From: SAR202 cluster bacterium
Lineage (GTDB): Bacteria; Chloroflexota; Dehalococcoidia; Lucifugimonadales; VXLM01
DNA: 64,000 nucleotides
Assembly: GCA_022448725.1 (NCBI GenBank)
Contig: JAKUTR010000009.1
Coordinates: forward strand, 1 to 64,000
Direction of reading: 5' to 3'
How positions within the stretch are numbered: the stretch's first letter is position 1; each line of letters opens with the position of its first letter. The notes beneath the pieces are model-generated. The model worked only from the letters and a program-made list of their open reading frames with translations, was not told the DNA's origin and did no database searches. Shown one piece after another: positions 8,590-17,660 of this stretch. The translations under genes and the position numbers were made by a program.

Positions 8590-8720
8590 AATTTACCTGT
8601 GATTGTACCCTTGCTAAGTCGGTTTAAATAGTGAATGGACAGGTTAGCCGATTACATCTCCTGCCGAGACGGACGACGGTGAGAGCGGCATGCCTACGCG
8701 GCTAATGGACCTACAACACC

Positions 8721-8749
8721 TTGACACTATTCCCATATTTTATTAAGAT
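8721..8749 (+). promoter_or_regulatory. Promoter of the RNase Y gene
   Basis: TTGACA (8721-8726) is followed after 17 bases by TAAGAT (8744-8749), a good housekeeping-type promoter. Transcription would start near 8756, leaving about 55 bases of leader. The leader ends with a GGGGTGAG ribosome binding site just before the ATG at 8812. Confidence 0.7.
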
Positions 8750-8811
8750 TCTGGTTGTCGAAATCTAAGTTTATAAGACGATTTGAACAATATATCTAGG
8801 GGGGTGAGTTA

Positions 8812-10371
8812 ATGGAGACATTAACAGGAATTATTCTCGCCGTCCTCGCTAGCTTGGTAGGAATTGGATTAGGGTTCTTCGGTTTTTATCTTATATGGAA
8901 TAAAGTGTCTGGTGGGCGTATGGACCGCGCCAGACAACAGGCGGAGAGTCTTGTCAGCGACGCTCGGAAAGAAGAGAGTCGTGTTATACAAGATGCTCGT
9001 AATGAAGCCTCTAAGATCATAAGAGCCGGACAAACTCAAGCTAACGAGGCACGCGACGAGATTCGTGAACGACGCCGGGAATTACAGCAAGCAGGGCAAC
9101 GCCTTAGCAACCGTGAAGACAACTTAGAAAAGCGGGGCCGTAACCTTGACCGCCGGGAAGGTGAGTTGGAACAGAGAGACTTGGATAGCGCGTCTATCCA
9201 AGTAGAGCTCAGTGAGGCAAAGCAGCAGCAGATTAAAAAACTGGAAGTCATCGCTGATCTCACCGTTTCGGACGCGCAGACTGAACTGATGCGACAAGCC
9301 GAAGAAGACATGCAACATGAAATTGCAGTGCGGTACCGAGACTTGGAGGAAGAAGCACGATCCCAAGCAGACGACAATGCCCGTGAGATCATCGGTGAGG
9401 CTGTCCAGCGCCTTGCTTCCGATGTAATTTCCGAGGCTACGATTACTAATGTTGCAATCCCCAGCGATGAGATGAAAGGACGATTAATTGGCCGGGAAGG
9501 CCGGAATATTCGTGCCATCGAAAAGGCTACTGGGGTAGATTTGATCATTGATGACACGCCGGAGAATGTCACTGTATCTTGCTTTGACCCTATACGGAGA
9601 GAAGTTGCTCGCTTAGCGTTAACTAAATTGATATCCGACGGTCGTATCCATCCTGCCCGGATCGAAGATGTAGTTGCCAAAACTCAAAAAGATCTCCAGG
9701 AAACCATCAGGAAAACTGGGGACTCAACGGTAATGGATGTGGGAGTTCGAGGCTTAAATAAGGAGATGGTCACCTTACTTGGCCGGCTCAAATACCGGTT
9801 CAGCTACGGGGAAAACGTGCTGATGCATAGTATCGAAGTCGGGCATCTAGCCGCCACAATGGCTGCGGAATTAGGTGCTAACGTACGAACAGCAAAGATG
9901 GGTGGTTTATTACATGATATCGGCAAAGCGCTTACACACGAGGTTGAGGGTCCACACGCTGTTATAGGGGCCGACGTCGCAACTAGAAACAAGGTCCCAG
10001 GACCAGTCTGTACTGCGATCGCAGAACACCATGACGACGATCATAGTACAGTTGAATCATTCCTCGTCGCTGCTGCGGACGCTCTTAGTGCTGCGAGGCC
10101 TGGTGCTCGTCGAGACACCGTGGAGCATTACATAAAGCGACTTGAGGCCCTTGAGGAGGTAGCGTCTTCCTTCGAGGGTGTGGAGAAATGTTACGCCATC
10201 CAAGCAGGGCGCGAAGTGCGAATTCTTGTCCAACCCGATGACATCGATGACCTTGGCGCTAACCGTATGGCTAGAGATGTGGTAAAAAAAATCGAACAAG
10301 AGCTAACTTATCCAGGACAGATCAAGGTCACGGTAATACGCGAAAGCCGATCAGTCGATTACGCACGATAA
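8812..10371 (+). CDS. rny: Ribonuclease Y
   Basis: A 519-residue membrane-anchored endoribonuclease that starts bulk mRNA decay. In order: one transmembrane helix (about residues 5-28), a long charged coiled coil rich in Arg, Glu and Gln (about 35-190), a KH RNA-binding domain with GRLIGREGRNIRAIE at 222-236, and an HD hydrolase domain with H368-D369 in LLHDIGKAL. The C-terminus ends in VTVIRESRSVDYAR, typical of the family. Length is normal. The gene has its own promoter and a strong terminator directly downstream, so it is probably monocistronic. Confidence 0.97.
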   Translation: METLTGIILAVLASLVGIGLGFFGFYLIWNKVSGGRMDRARQQAESLVSDARKEESRVIQDARNEASKIIRAGQTQANEARDEIRERRRELQQAGQRLSNREDNLEKRGRNLDRREGELEQRDLDSASIQVELSEAKQQQIKKLEVIADLTVSDAQTELMRQAEEDMQHEIAVRYRDLEEEARSQADDNAREIIGEAVQRLASDVISEATITNVAIPSDEMKGRLIGREGRNIRAIEKATGVDLIIDDTPENVTVSCFDPIRREVARLALTKLISDGRIHPARIEDVVAKTQKDLQETIRKTGDSTVMDVGVRGLNKEMVTLLGRLKYRFSYGENVLMHSIEVGHLAATMAAELGANVRTAKMGGLLHDIGKALTHEVEGPHAVIGADVATRNKVPGPVCTAIAEHHDDDHSTVESFLVAAADALSAARPGARRDTVEHYIKRLEALEEVASSFEGVEKCYAIQAGREVRILVQPDDIDDLGANRMARDVVKKIEQELTYPGQIKVTVIRESRSVDYAR

Positions 10372-10393
10372 TAGTTCGAACACCATCTGAAGA

Positions 10394-10434
10394 AGAAGGC
10401 CGTTCTTGTTTTTTACGAGAACGGCCTTCTTTCT
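10394..10434 (+). terminator. Rho-independent terminator after rny
   Basis: A perfect 13-bp stem (AGAAGGCCGTTCT at 10394-10406 and its complement at 10418-10430) with an 11-base loop is followed by TTCT. It stands 22 bases after the RNase Y stop codon. The downstream T tract is short. Confidence 0.85.
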
Positions 10435-10464
10435 AAAGTTTGATGCGTCATAGAGGTCCGAAAC

Positions 10465-11325
10465 TTGGTTGAAGTCGATTTACACCTACATACCACGTAC
10501 TCCGATGGTACTCTAACACCTCGCGAACTTGTGCAGTCTTGCGCAGATCATGGGTTGAAAGTAATAGCTATCAGTGACCATGATTCCACCGAAGGATTAG
10601 CTGAGGCAGTTGAAGCAGGAGGTGAACTCGGAGTTAAGGTTATCAGCGCGATTGAACTTAGTACGGACGTGCCCAGAAGTGAAATTCACATGCTGGGTTA
10701 CTTCATAAACCCTGATGATGCCCAGTTCCAAACTGTTTTGTCGACTTTCCGAGAGGGTAGAAGAAATCGTGCCCGCAATATGGTAAAGAAATTGAATACT
10801 ATCGGGGTTGCCATTACGTGGACGGATGTCATCCAAATTGCAGGAGAAGCCGCAGTAGGCCGACCTCACATTGCTCAAGCAATCGTCGATAAAGGCTACG
10901 TTAAGCACAAGAAAGAGGCATTCGACAGGTACCTCGGACGTAACGGCGTAGCTTACGTAGAGCGTCCTCGCTTGAAACCCAGCGATGCCATCAGATTACT
11001 TGTTGATAACGGGGCCGCCCCTGTGATGGCTCACCCTCTGTATTACGAACAAGACTACTCGAAGTTACGTTCGACGATCTCAGACCTCAAAGAAGCAGGT
11101 ATGGTAGGCATAGAAGTCGAGTATGGCGAATTCTCTAGTCCGGACCGAAAGCTACTCGCATCCATTGCTGATGAATTCAAACTATTGCACTGTGGTGGTA
11201 GTGATTACCACGCGTCCGGAAACCCAGGTGAAGCTCCACTAGGTTCAGCTGGCCCAACACTGGAAACTGTAGCGAAACTAGAGAGTATGACAAAACACAA
11301 GCACGTATCTAGTACTCAGGATTGA
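10465..11325 (+). CDS. PHP-domain phosphoesterase (YciV / RNase AM-like)
   Basis: A 286-residue metal-dependent phosphoesterase of the PHP superfamily, resembling 3',5'-nucleoside bisphosphate phosphatase / RNase AM. The chain starts VDLHLHTTYSDGTLTPRELV, giving the first metal histidines H7 and H9. AISDHDSTEG, SAIELSTD, EIHMLGY, APVMAHPLYY and LHCGGSDYHASGNPGEAPLG follow in the expected order. The start is TTG at 10465 with AGAGG 8 bases ahead. Its own promoter was not identified; it follows the rny terminator by about 30 bases. Substrate is inferred from the family: short 5'-phosphorylated RNA or pAp. Confidence 0.88.
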   Translation: MVEVDLHLHTTYSDGTLTPRELVQSCADHGLKVIAISDHDSTEGLAEAVEAGGELGVKVISAIELSTDVPRSEIHMLGYFINPDDAQFQTVLSTFREGRRNRARNMVKKLNTIGVAITWTDVIQIAGEAAVGRPHIAQAIVDKGYVKHKKEAFDRYLGRNGVAYVERPRLKPSDAIRLLVDNGAAPVMAHPLYYEQDYSKLRSTISDLKEAGMVGIEVEYGEFSSPDRKLLASIADEFKLLHCGGSDYHASGNPGEAPLGSAGPTLETVAKLESMTKHKHVSSTQD

Positions 11326-11411
11326 ACATCCCGCGATCCATCATACTTTCGAATGGAATCTTAACTACGTGGATTAGCTTTCTCTAAGTTACAAATACAA
11401 CGGATTATTTA

Positions 11412-12074
11412 ATGGAAATCTCCACGTTACTGATTATTTCATCGTACTTTTGGGGCGCTATCCCTACAGCCTACTTAGCCGGACGTTATATCAATGGTGT
11501 AGATATCAGAACACACGGGTCAGGGAATGTGGGGGCAGCAAATCTTACGGAGACAACAAATCGGCTTGTTGGGACAACGGTAGGTGTATTCGACTGTATA
11601 GGTAAAGGCACCCTTCCAATATTTGTTGCAACCATGTTAGATATGCCTACGACCACACAAGTTGCGGTAGGTTTAGCCACAGTTTCTGGCCACAATTGGT
11701 CTCCCTATATGCGTTTTAAAGGCGGTAGGGGAGTCGCAACTTCAATCGGAGTATACCTAGGGTTTATGATGTGGCCGGAGCTGTTATTCGGGGTCATACT
11801 CTTGGGAATATGCGGCGCCCTGATAATGCGAGAAACTGCTCTGCTGACGCTACCGTTGATCGTGATACTCCCATTTATCGGAATGCTTTTCAACCGGCCT
11901 TCTGAACTCGTGACTATGGCTATAGCACTTGGGTTGATACTAATCGTCAAACGCCTACTGGCAAACTGGGAGACGTCATGGCACAGGTATCCCCTTTCTA
12001 AAGTACTCTTGTATCGATTACTCTGGGATCGAGACGTTCGATACAAAGACGAATGGACAAGTCGACAGCTTTGA
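11412..12074 (+). CDS. plsY: Glycerol-3-phosphate acyltransferase PlsY-like protein
   Basis: A 220-residue integral membrane protein that moves an acyl group from acyl-phosphate to glycerol 3-phosphate, starting phospholipid synthesis. Family motifs are present: GAIPTAYLAGR, then GSGNVGAANLTET (motif 1, normally GSGNxGATN), and GHNWSPYMRFKGGRGVAT (motif 2, GHxxPxxxxFxGGKGVA). Motif 1 has Ala for the usual Thr before Asn. About five hydrophobic segments are seen. Length is close to the usual 190-220. The adjacent zinc-ribbon membrane protein begins 33 bases downstream. Confidence 0.85.
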   Translation: MEISTLLIISSYFWGAIPTAYLAGRYINGVDIRTHGSGNVGAANLTETTNRLVGTTVGVFDCIGKGTLPIFVATMLDMPTTTQVAVGLATVSGHNWSPYMRFKGGRGVATSIGVYLGFMMWPELLFGVILLGICGALIMRETALLTLPLIVILPFIGMLFNRPSELVTMAIALGLILIVKRLLANWETSWHRYPLSKVLLYRLLWDRDVRYKDEWTSRQL

Positions 12075-12107
12075 CCCACGTCCAGCTGTCTTTTAGTTGG
12101 TGTATGG

Positions 12108-12728
12108 ATGGTATGTGCAAGCAAATATAAATGCTCTGAGTGCGATCGTGAGAATGATAGTAGAGATCAATTTTGCGGGGCATGTGGATCTCGATTATCA
12201 ATTTCCCGGCCTGAGACTCCAAGTGCCACTGATAATCAATCCAACCTAAGTACCCTCTATTGTAACGTCCACCAAGACACCCAGACCCAATTACGATGTG
12301 GGCGTTGTGATATCCCGGTATGTCCGAAATGCATGACGCACAGCCCTGTGGGAGTACGGTGTCCGCGATGTTCCAAGCCCACTCCCATGCCTCAATACGA
12401 GGTACAAACCCATCTATTATTGCGCGCTTTAGGTGTAGCAATTCTCATGGGGATTCTGGGGGGATTTGTTATTGGCTTTATAGTCGAACCACTATTCGGC
12501 CAACTATTCGCTGTGATATCGATAGCGGCTTGGGCATACCTATTAGCAGAAACTGTGAGTTTTTCGACAAATAAAAAACGGGGACCAAAGCTCACCATTA
12601 TTGCTTCTAGCGGCATCTTAATCTGCTCGATCATCATAGCCCTAATGCATCTTCCTTTTATCAGCCTGCTTGATTTAACTCTGTTACCAGCATTAGGTAT
12701 ATACATGGTATATTCACGTCTCCGCTAG
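12108..12728 (+). CDS. Zinc-ribbon / B-box-like membrane protein
   Basis: A 206-residue protein of unknown function. The N-terminus has a zinc ribbon (YKCSECDRE ... FCGACGSRL, residues about 7-33). A second cysteine/histidine cluster follows with YCNVHQDTQTQLRCGRC and VCPKCMTHSPVGVRCPRC (about 51-88), the B-box-like arrangement often found in front of rhomboid or other membrane domains. The C-terminal 110 residues form about four transmembrane helices and carry no rhomboid Ser-His motif that I can see. It follows plsY on the same strand. A role in membrane regulation or protein contact is possible but unproven. Confidence 0.75.
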   Translation: MVCASKYKCSECDRENDSRDQFCGACGSRLSISRPETPSATDNQSNLSTLYCNVHQDTQTQLRCGRCDIPVCPKCMTHSPVGVRCPRCSKPTPMPQYEVQTHLLLRALGVAILMGILGGFVIGFIVEPLFGQLFAVISIAAWAYLLAETVSFSTNKKRGPKLTIIASSGILICSIIIALMHLPFISLLDLTLLPALGIYMVYSRLR

Positions 12729-12808
12729 CGCATCAGACCTATCTGGATGACTTCCGTACAATTTATTGAACCAAGCTGTTGTGCGGGTTAAGATCAATAG
12801 TAATCATT

Positions 12809-12830
12809 AGCAGTTCTAACCAGAACAGCT
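12809..12830. promoter_or_regulatory. 22-bp imperfect palindrome upstream of the Lrp-type gene
   Basis: The interval reads as two half sites AGCxGTTCT and AGAACxGCT around a 4-base centre, matching its own complement at 16 of the 18 arm positions. It ends one base before the GGAG of the Lrp/AsnC-type gene, so it would overlap the leader or translation start region. Lrp-family regulators often control themselves; an mRNA hairpin is the alternative reading. Confidence 0.45.
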
Positions 12831-12843
12831 TGGAGCGTCAATT

Positions 12844-13284
12844 TTGGATCCTTTAGACAGTCAAATAATAGAGATCCTCAAAAAGGATGGCCGTGCCTCT
12901 AACGCCGGCATTGCACGAGATGTAAAGGTCAGCGAGGGCACGGTGCGGCGAAGACTCAAGCGACTCGTGGATGATGGATTTATACAGGTTATGGCTGTCC
13001 CTGATGCACAGAAAATGGGATTGAACTCGCGTGCCCTTGTTGGGCTACAGGTGGCTCCGGATCAGGTCGATGCCGCCGCTGCAGCGCTTGAGCAACTTCC
13101 AGAGGTCACTTGGGTTACGATGACCAGCGGGCAGTTCGATATATTCGCATGGGCAGCACTACCTAGTCCTGAAGAACTAGGATCCTTCCTTAGACAACAG
13201 GTGGGATCAATACCTGGGGTTAGACGTACCGAAACATTCGTAAATTTAGGTAATCACAGTGTAGGAAACGGGATCGTCGTTTAG
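12844..13284 (+). CDS. Lrp/AsnC family transcription regulator
   Basis: A 146-residue regulator. The N-terminal helix-turn-helix reads LDSQIIEILKKDGRASNAGIA, then VSEGTVRRRLKRLVDDGFI, the classic Lrp/AsnC DNA-binding unit. The rest is a RAM ligand-binding domain (about 65-140) with LVGLQVAPDQ and TSGQFDIFAWA. The start is TTG at 12844 with GGAG 8 bases ahead. Ligand and targets are unknown; amino acids are usual for the family. A palindrome lies directly upstream and a strong terminator follows, so it is a single-gene unit next to aspS. Confidence 0.9.
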   Translation: MDPLDSQIIEILKKDGRASNAGIARDVKVSEGTVRRRLKRLVDDGFIQVMAVPDAQKMGLNSRALVGLQVAPDQVDAAAAALEQLPEVTWVTMTSGQFDIFAWAALPSPEELGSFLRQQVGSIPGVRRTETFVNLGNHSVGNGIVV

Positions 13285-13303
13285 CCATTTGAAATAGTCG
13301 ATC

Positions 13304-13344
13304 AAGGGCCCCGTCTTCAGAATAGTAGACGGGGCCCTTTGTTT
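13304..13344 (+). terminator. Rho-independent terminator after the Lrp-type gene
   Basis: A perfect 13-bp GC-rich stem (AAGGGCCCCGTCT at 13304-13316 and its complement at 13327-13339) with a 10-base loop is followed by TGTTT. It lies 20 bases after the stop of the regulator and just ahead of the aspS promoter. Confidence 0.9.
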
Positions 13345-13368
13345 ATATACGCACAGGGTAGGTTCAAC

Positions 13369-13374
13369 TATAAT
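13369..13374 (+). promoter_or_regulatory. -10 element of aspS
   Basis: A perfect TATAAT lies 22 bases before the aspS ATG and shortly after the preceding terminator. No good -35 is visible at 17-18 bases upstream. The leader would be only about 16 bases, with AAAGGAG close to the start. Confidence 0.5.
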
Positions 13375-13396
13375 CCAGCTGGCAGTAAAGGAGAAA

Positions 13397-15193
13397 ATGG
13401 TGCTAAAGACCACTGAATGTGGGGAGTTGAGATCTGCTAACAGCGGACAAACAGTGCAACTAGCTGGTTGGGTTGATCGACGACGAGATCACGGTAACCT
13501 GATTTTCATTGACCTCCGTGACCGTTCCGGCATTGTACAGATAGTCTTCAATCCTGAGATCAACCCCGATCCTCACAGACTGGCAGAGTCCGTCCGGAAC
13601 GAATGGGTTCTACAGGTTTCCGGACAGGTAACTCCGCGTAGTGCCGATACGGTCAATACGAATATGCCTACCGGTACTATCGAAATCGTCGCTGAAGAAC
13701 TAGTCGTTTTGAATGAATCCAAAACACCCCCGTTTAACATCAATGAGGAGAGTGACGTAGACGAACTATTACGGATGCGATATCGATACCTTGACCTCCG
13801 TCGTCCAGGTATGCGTGACATGCTACAGATACGCCACAAAGCGGTTAAATATATACGGGACTTTCTCGACGCACGGGGGTTTCTCGATGTAGAGACTCCG
13901 ATCCTGATAAAAAGTACTCCAGAAGGTGCTAGGGACTATCTCGTTCCAAGCCGGTTGTATCCTGGTAAATTTTATGCTTTACCTCAGTCTCCTCAACAAC
14001 TGAAACAGTTGTTGATGGCAGCAGGTGTGGAGAAGTACTATCAGATCGCCAAATGCTTTCGCGATGAAGATCCACGCGGTGATAGGCAACCAGAGTTCAC
14101 CCAGTTAGACCTTGAAATGAGTTTCGCTGACGAAGAGGATATTCTCGATCTAATTGAAAGTCTGTATACAGAGTTGTTCGAAACCTTCGCGCCCGATCGG
14201 AGGATCCTTCAAAAACCCTTCCCACGTATCTCGTTCAACGAGGCAATGGAACGGTTTGGCACGGATCGGCCGGATATCCGTTACGGAATGGAAATGTCTG
14301 ACCTAGGAAGTTTAGTTGAGAATACGGATTTCCGTGTGTTCCAGAGCGCAATCAATACCGGCGGCATAGTGAAGGGATTTAGTGCCCCCGGACTGGGAGA
14401 AATGCCACGACGACAACTTGACGACCTTGTGGAATTCGTCAAAGGAGTAGGGGCACAAGGATTGGTCTACATTGCGCTGGCAAGCGATGCAAACTCCATA
14501 GCTGATCTTACTGAAGATAATATAAAATCACCCGTGGCCAAATTCATCAGCATTGATGTGGTTAAACAAATAGCCAGCAAAACCGGAGCAAATCCAGGTG
14601 ACTTACTATTGATTGTCGCTGGCCCCTCTAAATCAACAAATACTGCACTTGACGCACTGCGACGGGAACTGGCAGAAAGGCTTCACTTAGCCGATCCCAA
14701 TGTTCTTGCCTTCATGTTTGTCGTAGATTGGCCGCTTTTCATCTGGAATGAGGAAGAAAATCGGTGGGATTCGCCACACCATCCTTTCACTGCTCCTCAA
14801 GCGGGCTATGAGCAGGAATTGGAACTAGATCCCGGGGCTGCCATGTCGCGAGCTTACGATCTAGTATGCAATGGCCTGGAAGCCGGCGGTGGCAGTATCC
14901 GTATTCACCAACGTGATCTTCAAAATCGAGTATTTCAGATCCTGGGATATACACAAGAACAGACCGAGGCACGCTTTAAACAAATTCTGGATGCTTTTGA
15001 TTATGGAACTCCCCCACACGGTGGAATTGCCACCGGGATTGAACGTTTGATGATGTTGTTACTTAACAATGACAGCATCCGTGAGGTAATCGCGTTTCCC
15101 AAAACTCAGAGTTTCATAGACCCGCTTTTTGAGGCACCAGATTTCGTAGAAGAAGGCCAGCTAAAGGAGCTTGGCGTCCGTGTATTGGAATAA
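13397..15193 (+). CDS. aspS: Aspartyl-tRNA synthetase
   Basis: A 598-residue class II synthetase that charges tRNA-Asp (possibly also tRNA-Asn). The N-terminal OB fold reads LAGWVDRRRDHGNLIFIDLRDRSGIVQIVF. Class II motif 2 is in KCFRDEDPRGDRQPEFTQLDLEMSF and motif 3 in GGIATGIERLMMLL. The bacterial GAD insertion lies between them. HHPFTAP is the usual bacterial sequence before motif 3. Length fits the bacterial type. AAAGGAG ends 3 bases before the ATG, slightly close. Whether it discriminates Asp from Asn tRNA cannot be decided from the sequence alone. Confidence 0.97.
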   Translation: MVLKTTECGELRSANSGQTVQLAGWVDRRRDHGNLIFIDLRDRSGIVQIVFNPEINPDPHRLAESVRNEWVLQVSGQVTPRSADTVNTNMPTGTIEIVAEELVVLNESKTPPFNINEESDVDELLRMRYRYLDLRRPGMRDMLQIRHKAVKYIRDFLDARGFLDVETPILIKSTPEGARDYLVPSRLYPGKFYALPQSPQQLKQLLMAAGVEKYYQIAKCFRDEDPRGDRQPEFTQLDLEMSFADEEDILDLIESLYTELFETFAPDRRILQKPFPRISFNEAMERFGTDRPDIRYGMEMSDLGSLVENTDFRVFQSAINTGGIVKGFSAPGLGEMPRRQLDDLVEFVKGVGAQGLVYIALASDANSIADLTEDNIKSPVAKFISIDVVKQIASKTGANPGDLLLIVAGPSKSTNTALDALRRELAERLHLADPNVLAFMFVVDWPLFIWNEEENRWDSPHHPFTAPQAGYEQELELDPGAAMSRAYDLVCNGLEAGGGSIRIHQRDLQNRVFQILGYTQEQTEARFKQILDAFDYGTPPHGGIATGIERLMMLLLNNDSIREVIAFPKTQSFIDPLFEAPDFVEEGQLKELGVRVLE

Positions 15194-15272
15194 AACTTAA
15201 GCGATAAGGCACATACGATTCACACATCGGTTGGATGAGATTCGTAATCGAAACATCATCAGGAGGCGAACG

Positions 15273-16850
15273 TTGTTTGATGTATTAATTACAGGTGGAT
15301 CAATAATAGACGGTAGCGGTAGTGAGCGCTATCGAGCGGACATTGGCATCGTTAGCGACAAAATCGATGCTATTGGCGATTTGTCTGATGCTAGCGCGCG
15401 ACGTGTAATTGATGCATCCGGTCACGTAGTCTCTCCCGGATTCATCGATACTCACGTGCATTCCGATGCTGTACTCCTTAACGATCCACAGCACCCTCAA
15501 GGATTACGCCAAGGAATTACCACGGAAATTCTAGGCCAAGATGGTCTTTCATATGTGCCAACATCCCCTGAAAACTATAAGTTGTACAACCATTATCTTT
15601 CTGGAATTCTCGGCCGCGCACCTGACGGTCTCGACATGAGTAGTGTTGAGTCTTTTCGTGGCAACTATCACCAAAAATGTGCAATTAATACAGTAACAAA
15701 TATAGCCCATGGAGCGCTCAGGGTAGAGACTTGCGGGATGCAAGATGTCCCGATGACAGGTGCTCGTTTAGAACACGCTAAACGATTGGTTACAGAGGGG
15801 ATGGAACAGGGTGCGGTCGGTCTTGCCACCGGTATGTCATACCATCCACAGGCCTGGAGCACCACTGAAGAATTGATTGAGCTCTGCAAGATTGTTGCCG
15901 ACTTTGATGGCGTATACACGACACACCTCCGGGACGTGAACCCCGACCGTGGATTCGGCGGCGGCGGGGTGCCAGAAGCGCTTGAGATAGGACGTCGCTC
16001 AGGTGTCAAGGTCCATTTTTCACACACTCGTACTTCTCCTGATAACGCAGGCAAAGTAGCCGAGTTAATGGAGCAATTCGACGCGGCCAAAGATGAGGTC
16101 GATTTAACCCTAGAACTCTACCCGTACCCAACTGGAAGCTCGTTCGTACTTAGCAATTTACCATCCCAAGCACATAACGGCGGCCCGAGTGAGATCACCA
16201 CTCGGTTGAAGGATGATGACCAACGAAAAGATATAGCCAAGCATCTGGAAGGAAATGATAGAAGGGTTCTCCGTGATTTCGTTTACTCTCATATGCCAAA
16301 GACCCCTGAGCTTGAAGGGTTAACAGTTCCAGAAATTGCTCAACGGCGAGGGACGAGTATCGGCGAAGTAACAATGGATCTTTTACTGGAGAATGAATTG
16401 GAAGTGGGATTCTGGGGCGTTCCCCCTGGCGACATCGCAACCTGGCGTCAGGTCAGTCAGGATCAAGTGGACCTACTGTCCCGACCAGACTACATGATCG
16501 GTAGTGACTCTATCCACGTAGGCGGGCACCCACACCCTAGAGCCTGGGGGACTTTCCCTCGGTTTTTGGGTCGACTTCGAAGACAATTCTCAGCCATTAG
16601 TCTAGAACAAATGGTACAACGTGCCACTGAGAACCCCGCAGTTCGATTCGGCCTCAACGGACGTGGCCTAATAGCGGAAGGATACTTTGCAGACGTAGTA
16701 GTCTTTGACGCTGACCGCATGATTGACACGGCTACCTACGACGATCCTAAACAGTACCCTGTTGGGATACCGTTCGTGTTAGTAAATGGCCAAGTTGCTG
16801 TCGACCATGAACGTTGTACCGGAGTGATGGCTGGTCAGGCGATCCCCTAG
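15273..16850 (+). CDS. N-acyl-D-amino-acid deacylase (amidohydrolase)
   Basis: A 525-residue amidohydrolase of the D-aminoacylase family, releasing D-amino acids from N-acyl forms. It opens LITGGSIIDGSGSERYRADI, continues with SPGFIDTHVHSDAVLLNDPQ (the first metal motif HxH) and ITTEILGQDGLS, and has GSDSIHVGGHPHPRAWGTFPR near the end, a family hallmark. The start chosen is TTG at 15273, because AGGAGG at 15261-15266 stands 6 bases before it; an upstream in-frame TTG at 15231 has no such site. It begins a run of same-strand genes (TauE permease, enolases, dehydrogenase). Substrate not determinable. Confidence 0.87.
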   Translation: MFDVLITGGSIIDGSGSERYRADIGIVSDKIDAIGDLSDASARRVIDASGHVVSPGFIDTHVHSDAVLLNDPQHPQGLRQGITTEILGQDGLSYVPTSPENYKLYNHYLSGILGRAPDGLDMSSVESFRGNYHQKCAINTVTNIAHGALRVETCGMQDVPMTGARLEHAKRLVTEGMEQGAVGLATGMSYHPQAWSTTEELIELCKIVADFDGVYTTHLRDVNPDRGFGGGGVPEALEIGRRSGVKVHFSHTRTSPDNAGKVAELMEQFDAAKDEVDLTLELYPYPTGSSFVLSNLPSQAHNGGPSEITTRLKDDDQRKDIAKHLEGNDRRVLRDFVYSHMPKTPELEGLTVPEIAQRRGTSIGEVTMDLLLENELEVGFWGVPPGDIATWRQVSQDQVDLLSRPDYMIGSDSIHVGGHPHPRAWGTFPRFLGRLRRQFSAISLEQMVQRATENPAVRFGLNGRGLIAEGYFADVVVFDADRMIDTATYDDPKQYPVGIPFVLVNGQVAVDHERCTGVMAGQAIP

Positions 16851-16876
16851 AGACAAATTCAGCGAGGATTTCAGCT

Positions 16877-17614
16877 TTGGATCCTATTGAATTCATAGTC
16901 GCTGCAATCGTGATGTTCGCAGGCGGCGTAGTACTGAGTGTCAGTAGTTTTGGGATTGGTCTTGTCGCCTCACCAATTTATTTGCTTTTCTTGGATACTC
17001 AATCAGTAGTCCTTACAGTCAATGTAGTGGGGAGCATCCTGTTGGCCGTGATACTCTCCAAATCACGCCAACACGTTTCGATCCAGCAAATGAGTCCAGC
17101 AGTAATAGGAGGCATCGTTGGTGCACCACTAGGTGTCTGCGCTCTTACTTTTATTGACCCAACGGATTTGAAAATAGGTATCGTAGCCATGGTGCTAATC
17201 CTCGCGATTGTATCTGCCCTTAATTTGCAATTACGGATACCTCGGCCAAGAGTCTTAGGGGCACCAGTCGGGTTCATAACGTCAATACTTGTTACAAGTA
17301 TGTCGATCGGTGGGCCGTTCATGGTGATCTACTTGCTAAATTGGTTAAAGAACCGGCACGCGGTTCGCGCATCGATGGCCTTATTTTATCTAGGGCTCTC
17401 GCTAAGTGCCATGCTCGCTTACTGGGTAGCTGGACTTTACACGCTCGAACGCCTTACGCTAATCGCTGTAGTTGCTGTTCCAGGACTGTTAGGAGTTTTA
17501 GTCGGATCAAGGTTAACTCGGAATCTTAGTGAACATCTATTCCGACAGCTTGTCATCACGTTTATATCAACTACCAGCGTGGTAGTACTAGTGCGTGAGA
17601 TAGTACTGCTTTAA
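16877..17614 (+). CDS. TauE/SafE-type membrane permease
   Basis: A 245-residue membrane protein of the TauE/SafE (DUF81) family with about seven to eight hydrophobic segments. It shows two related halves, each with a glycine-rich first helix (GGVVLSVSSFGIGLVASPIY and TSMSIGGPFMVIYLLNWL). Members export sulfite, sulfoacetate or other organic anions. The start chosen is TTG at 16877, with GAGG 9 bases ahead; a longer frame from ATG at 16814 would overlap the deacylase by 37 bases. Its position between a deacylase and enolase-superfamily genes suggests transport of an organic acid related to that pathway, which is inference. Confidence 0.82.
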   Translation: MDPIEFIVAAIVMFAGGVVLSVSSFGIGLVASPIYLLFLDTQSVVLTVNVVGSILLAVILSKSRQHVSIQQMSPAVIGGIVGAPLGVCALTFIDPTDLKIGIVAMVLILAIVSALNLQLRIPRPRVLGAPVGFITSILVTSMSIGGPFMVIYLLNWLKNRHAVRASMALFYLGLSLSAMLAYWVAGLYTLERLTLIAVVAVPGLLGVLVGSRLTRNLSEHLFRQLVITFISTTSVVVLVREIVLL

Positions 17615-17660
17615 TTATTAATCAGTATCATACCGGTGTCTGTAAATCGAAAGGGGCAAT

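Noticed and set aside
9036-9680. 214-residue open frame on the minus strand
   Set aside because: It is the antisense of the RNase Y coiled coil and KH region; serine-rich shadow translation, no ribosome binding site.
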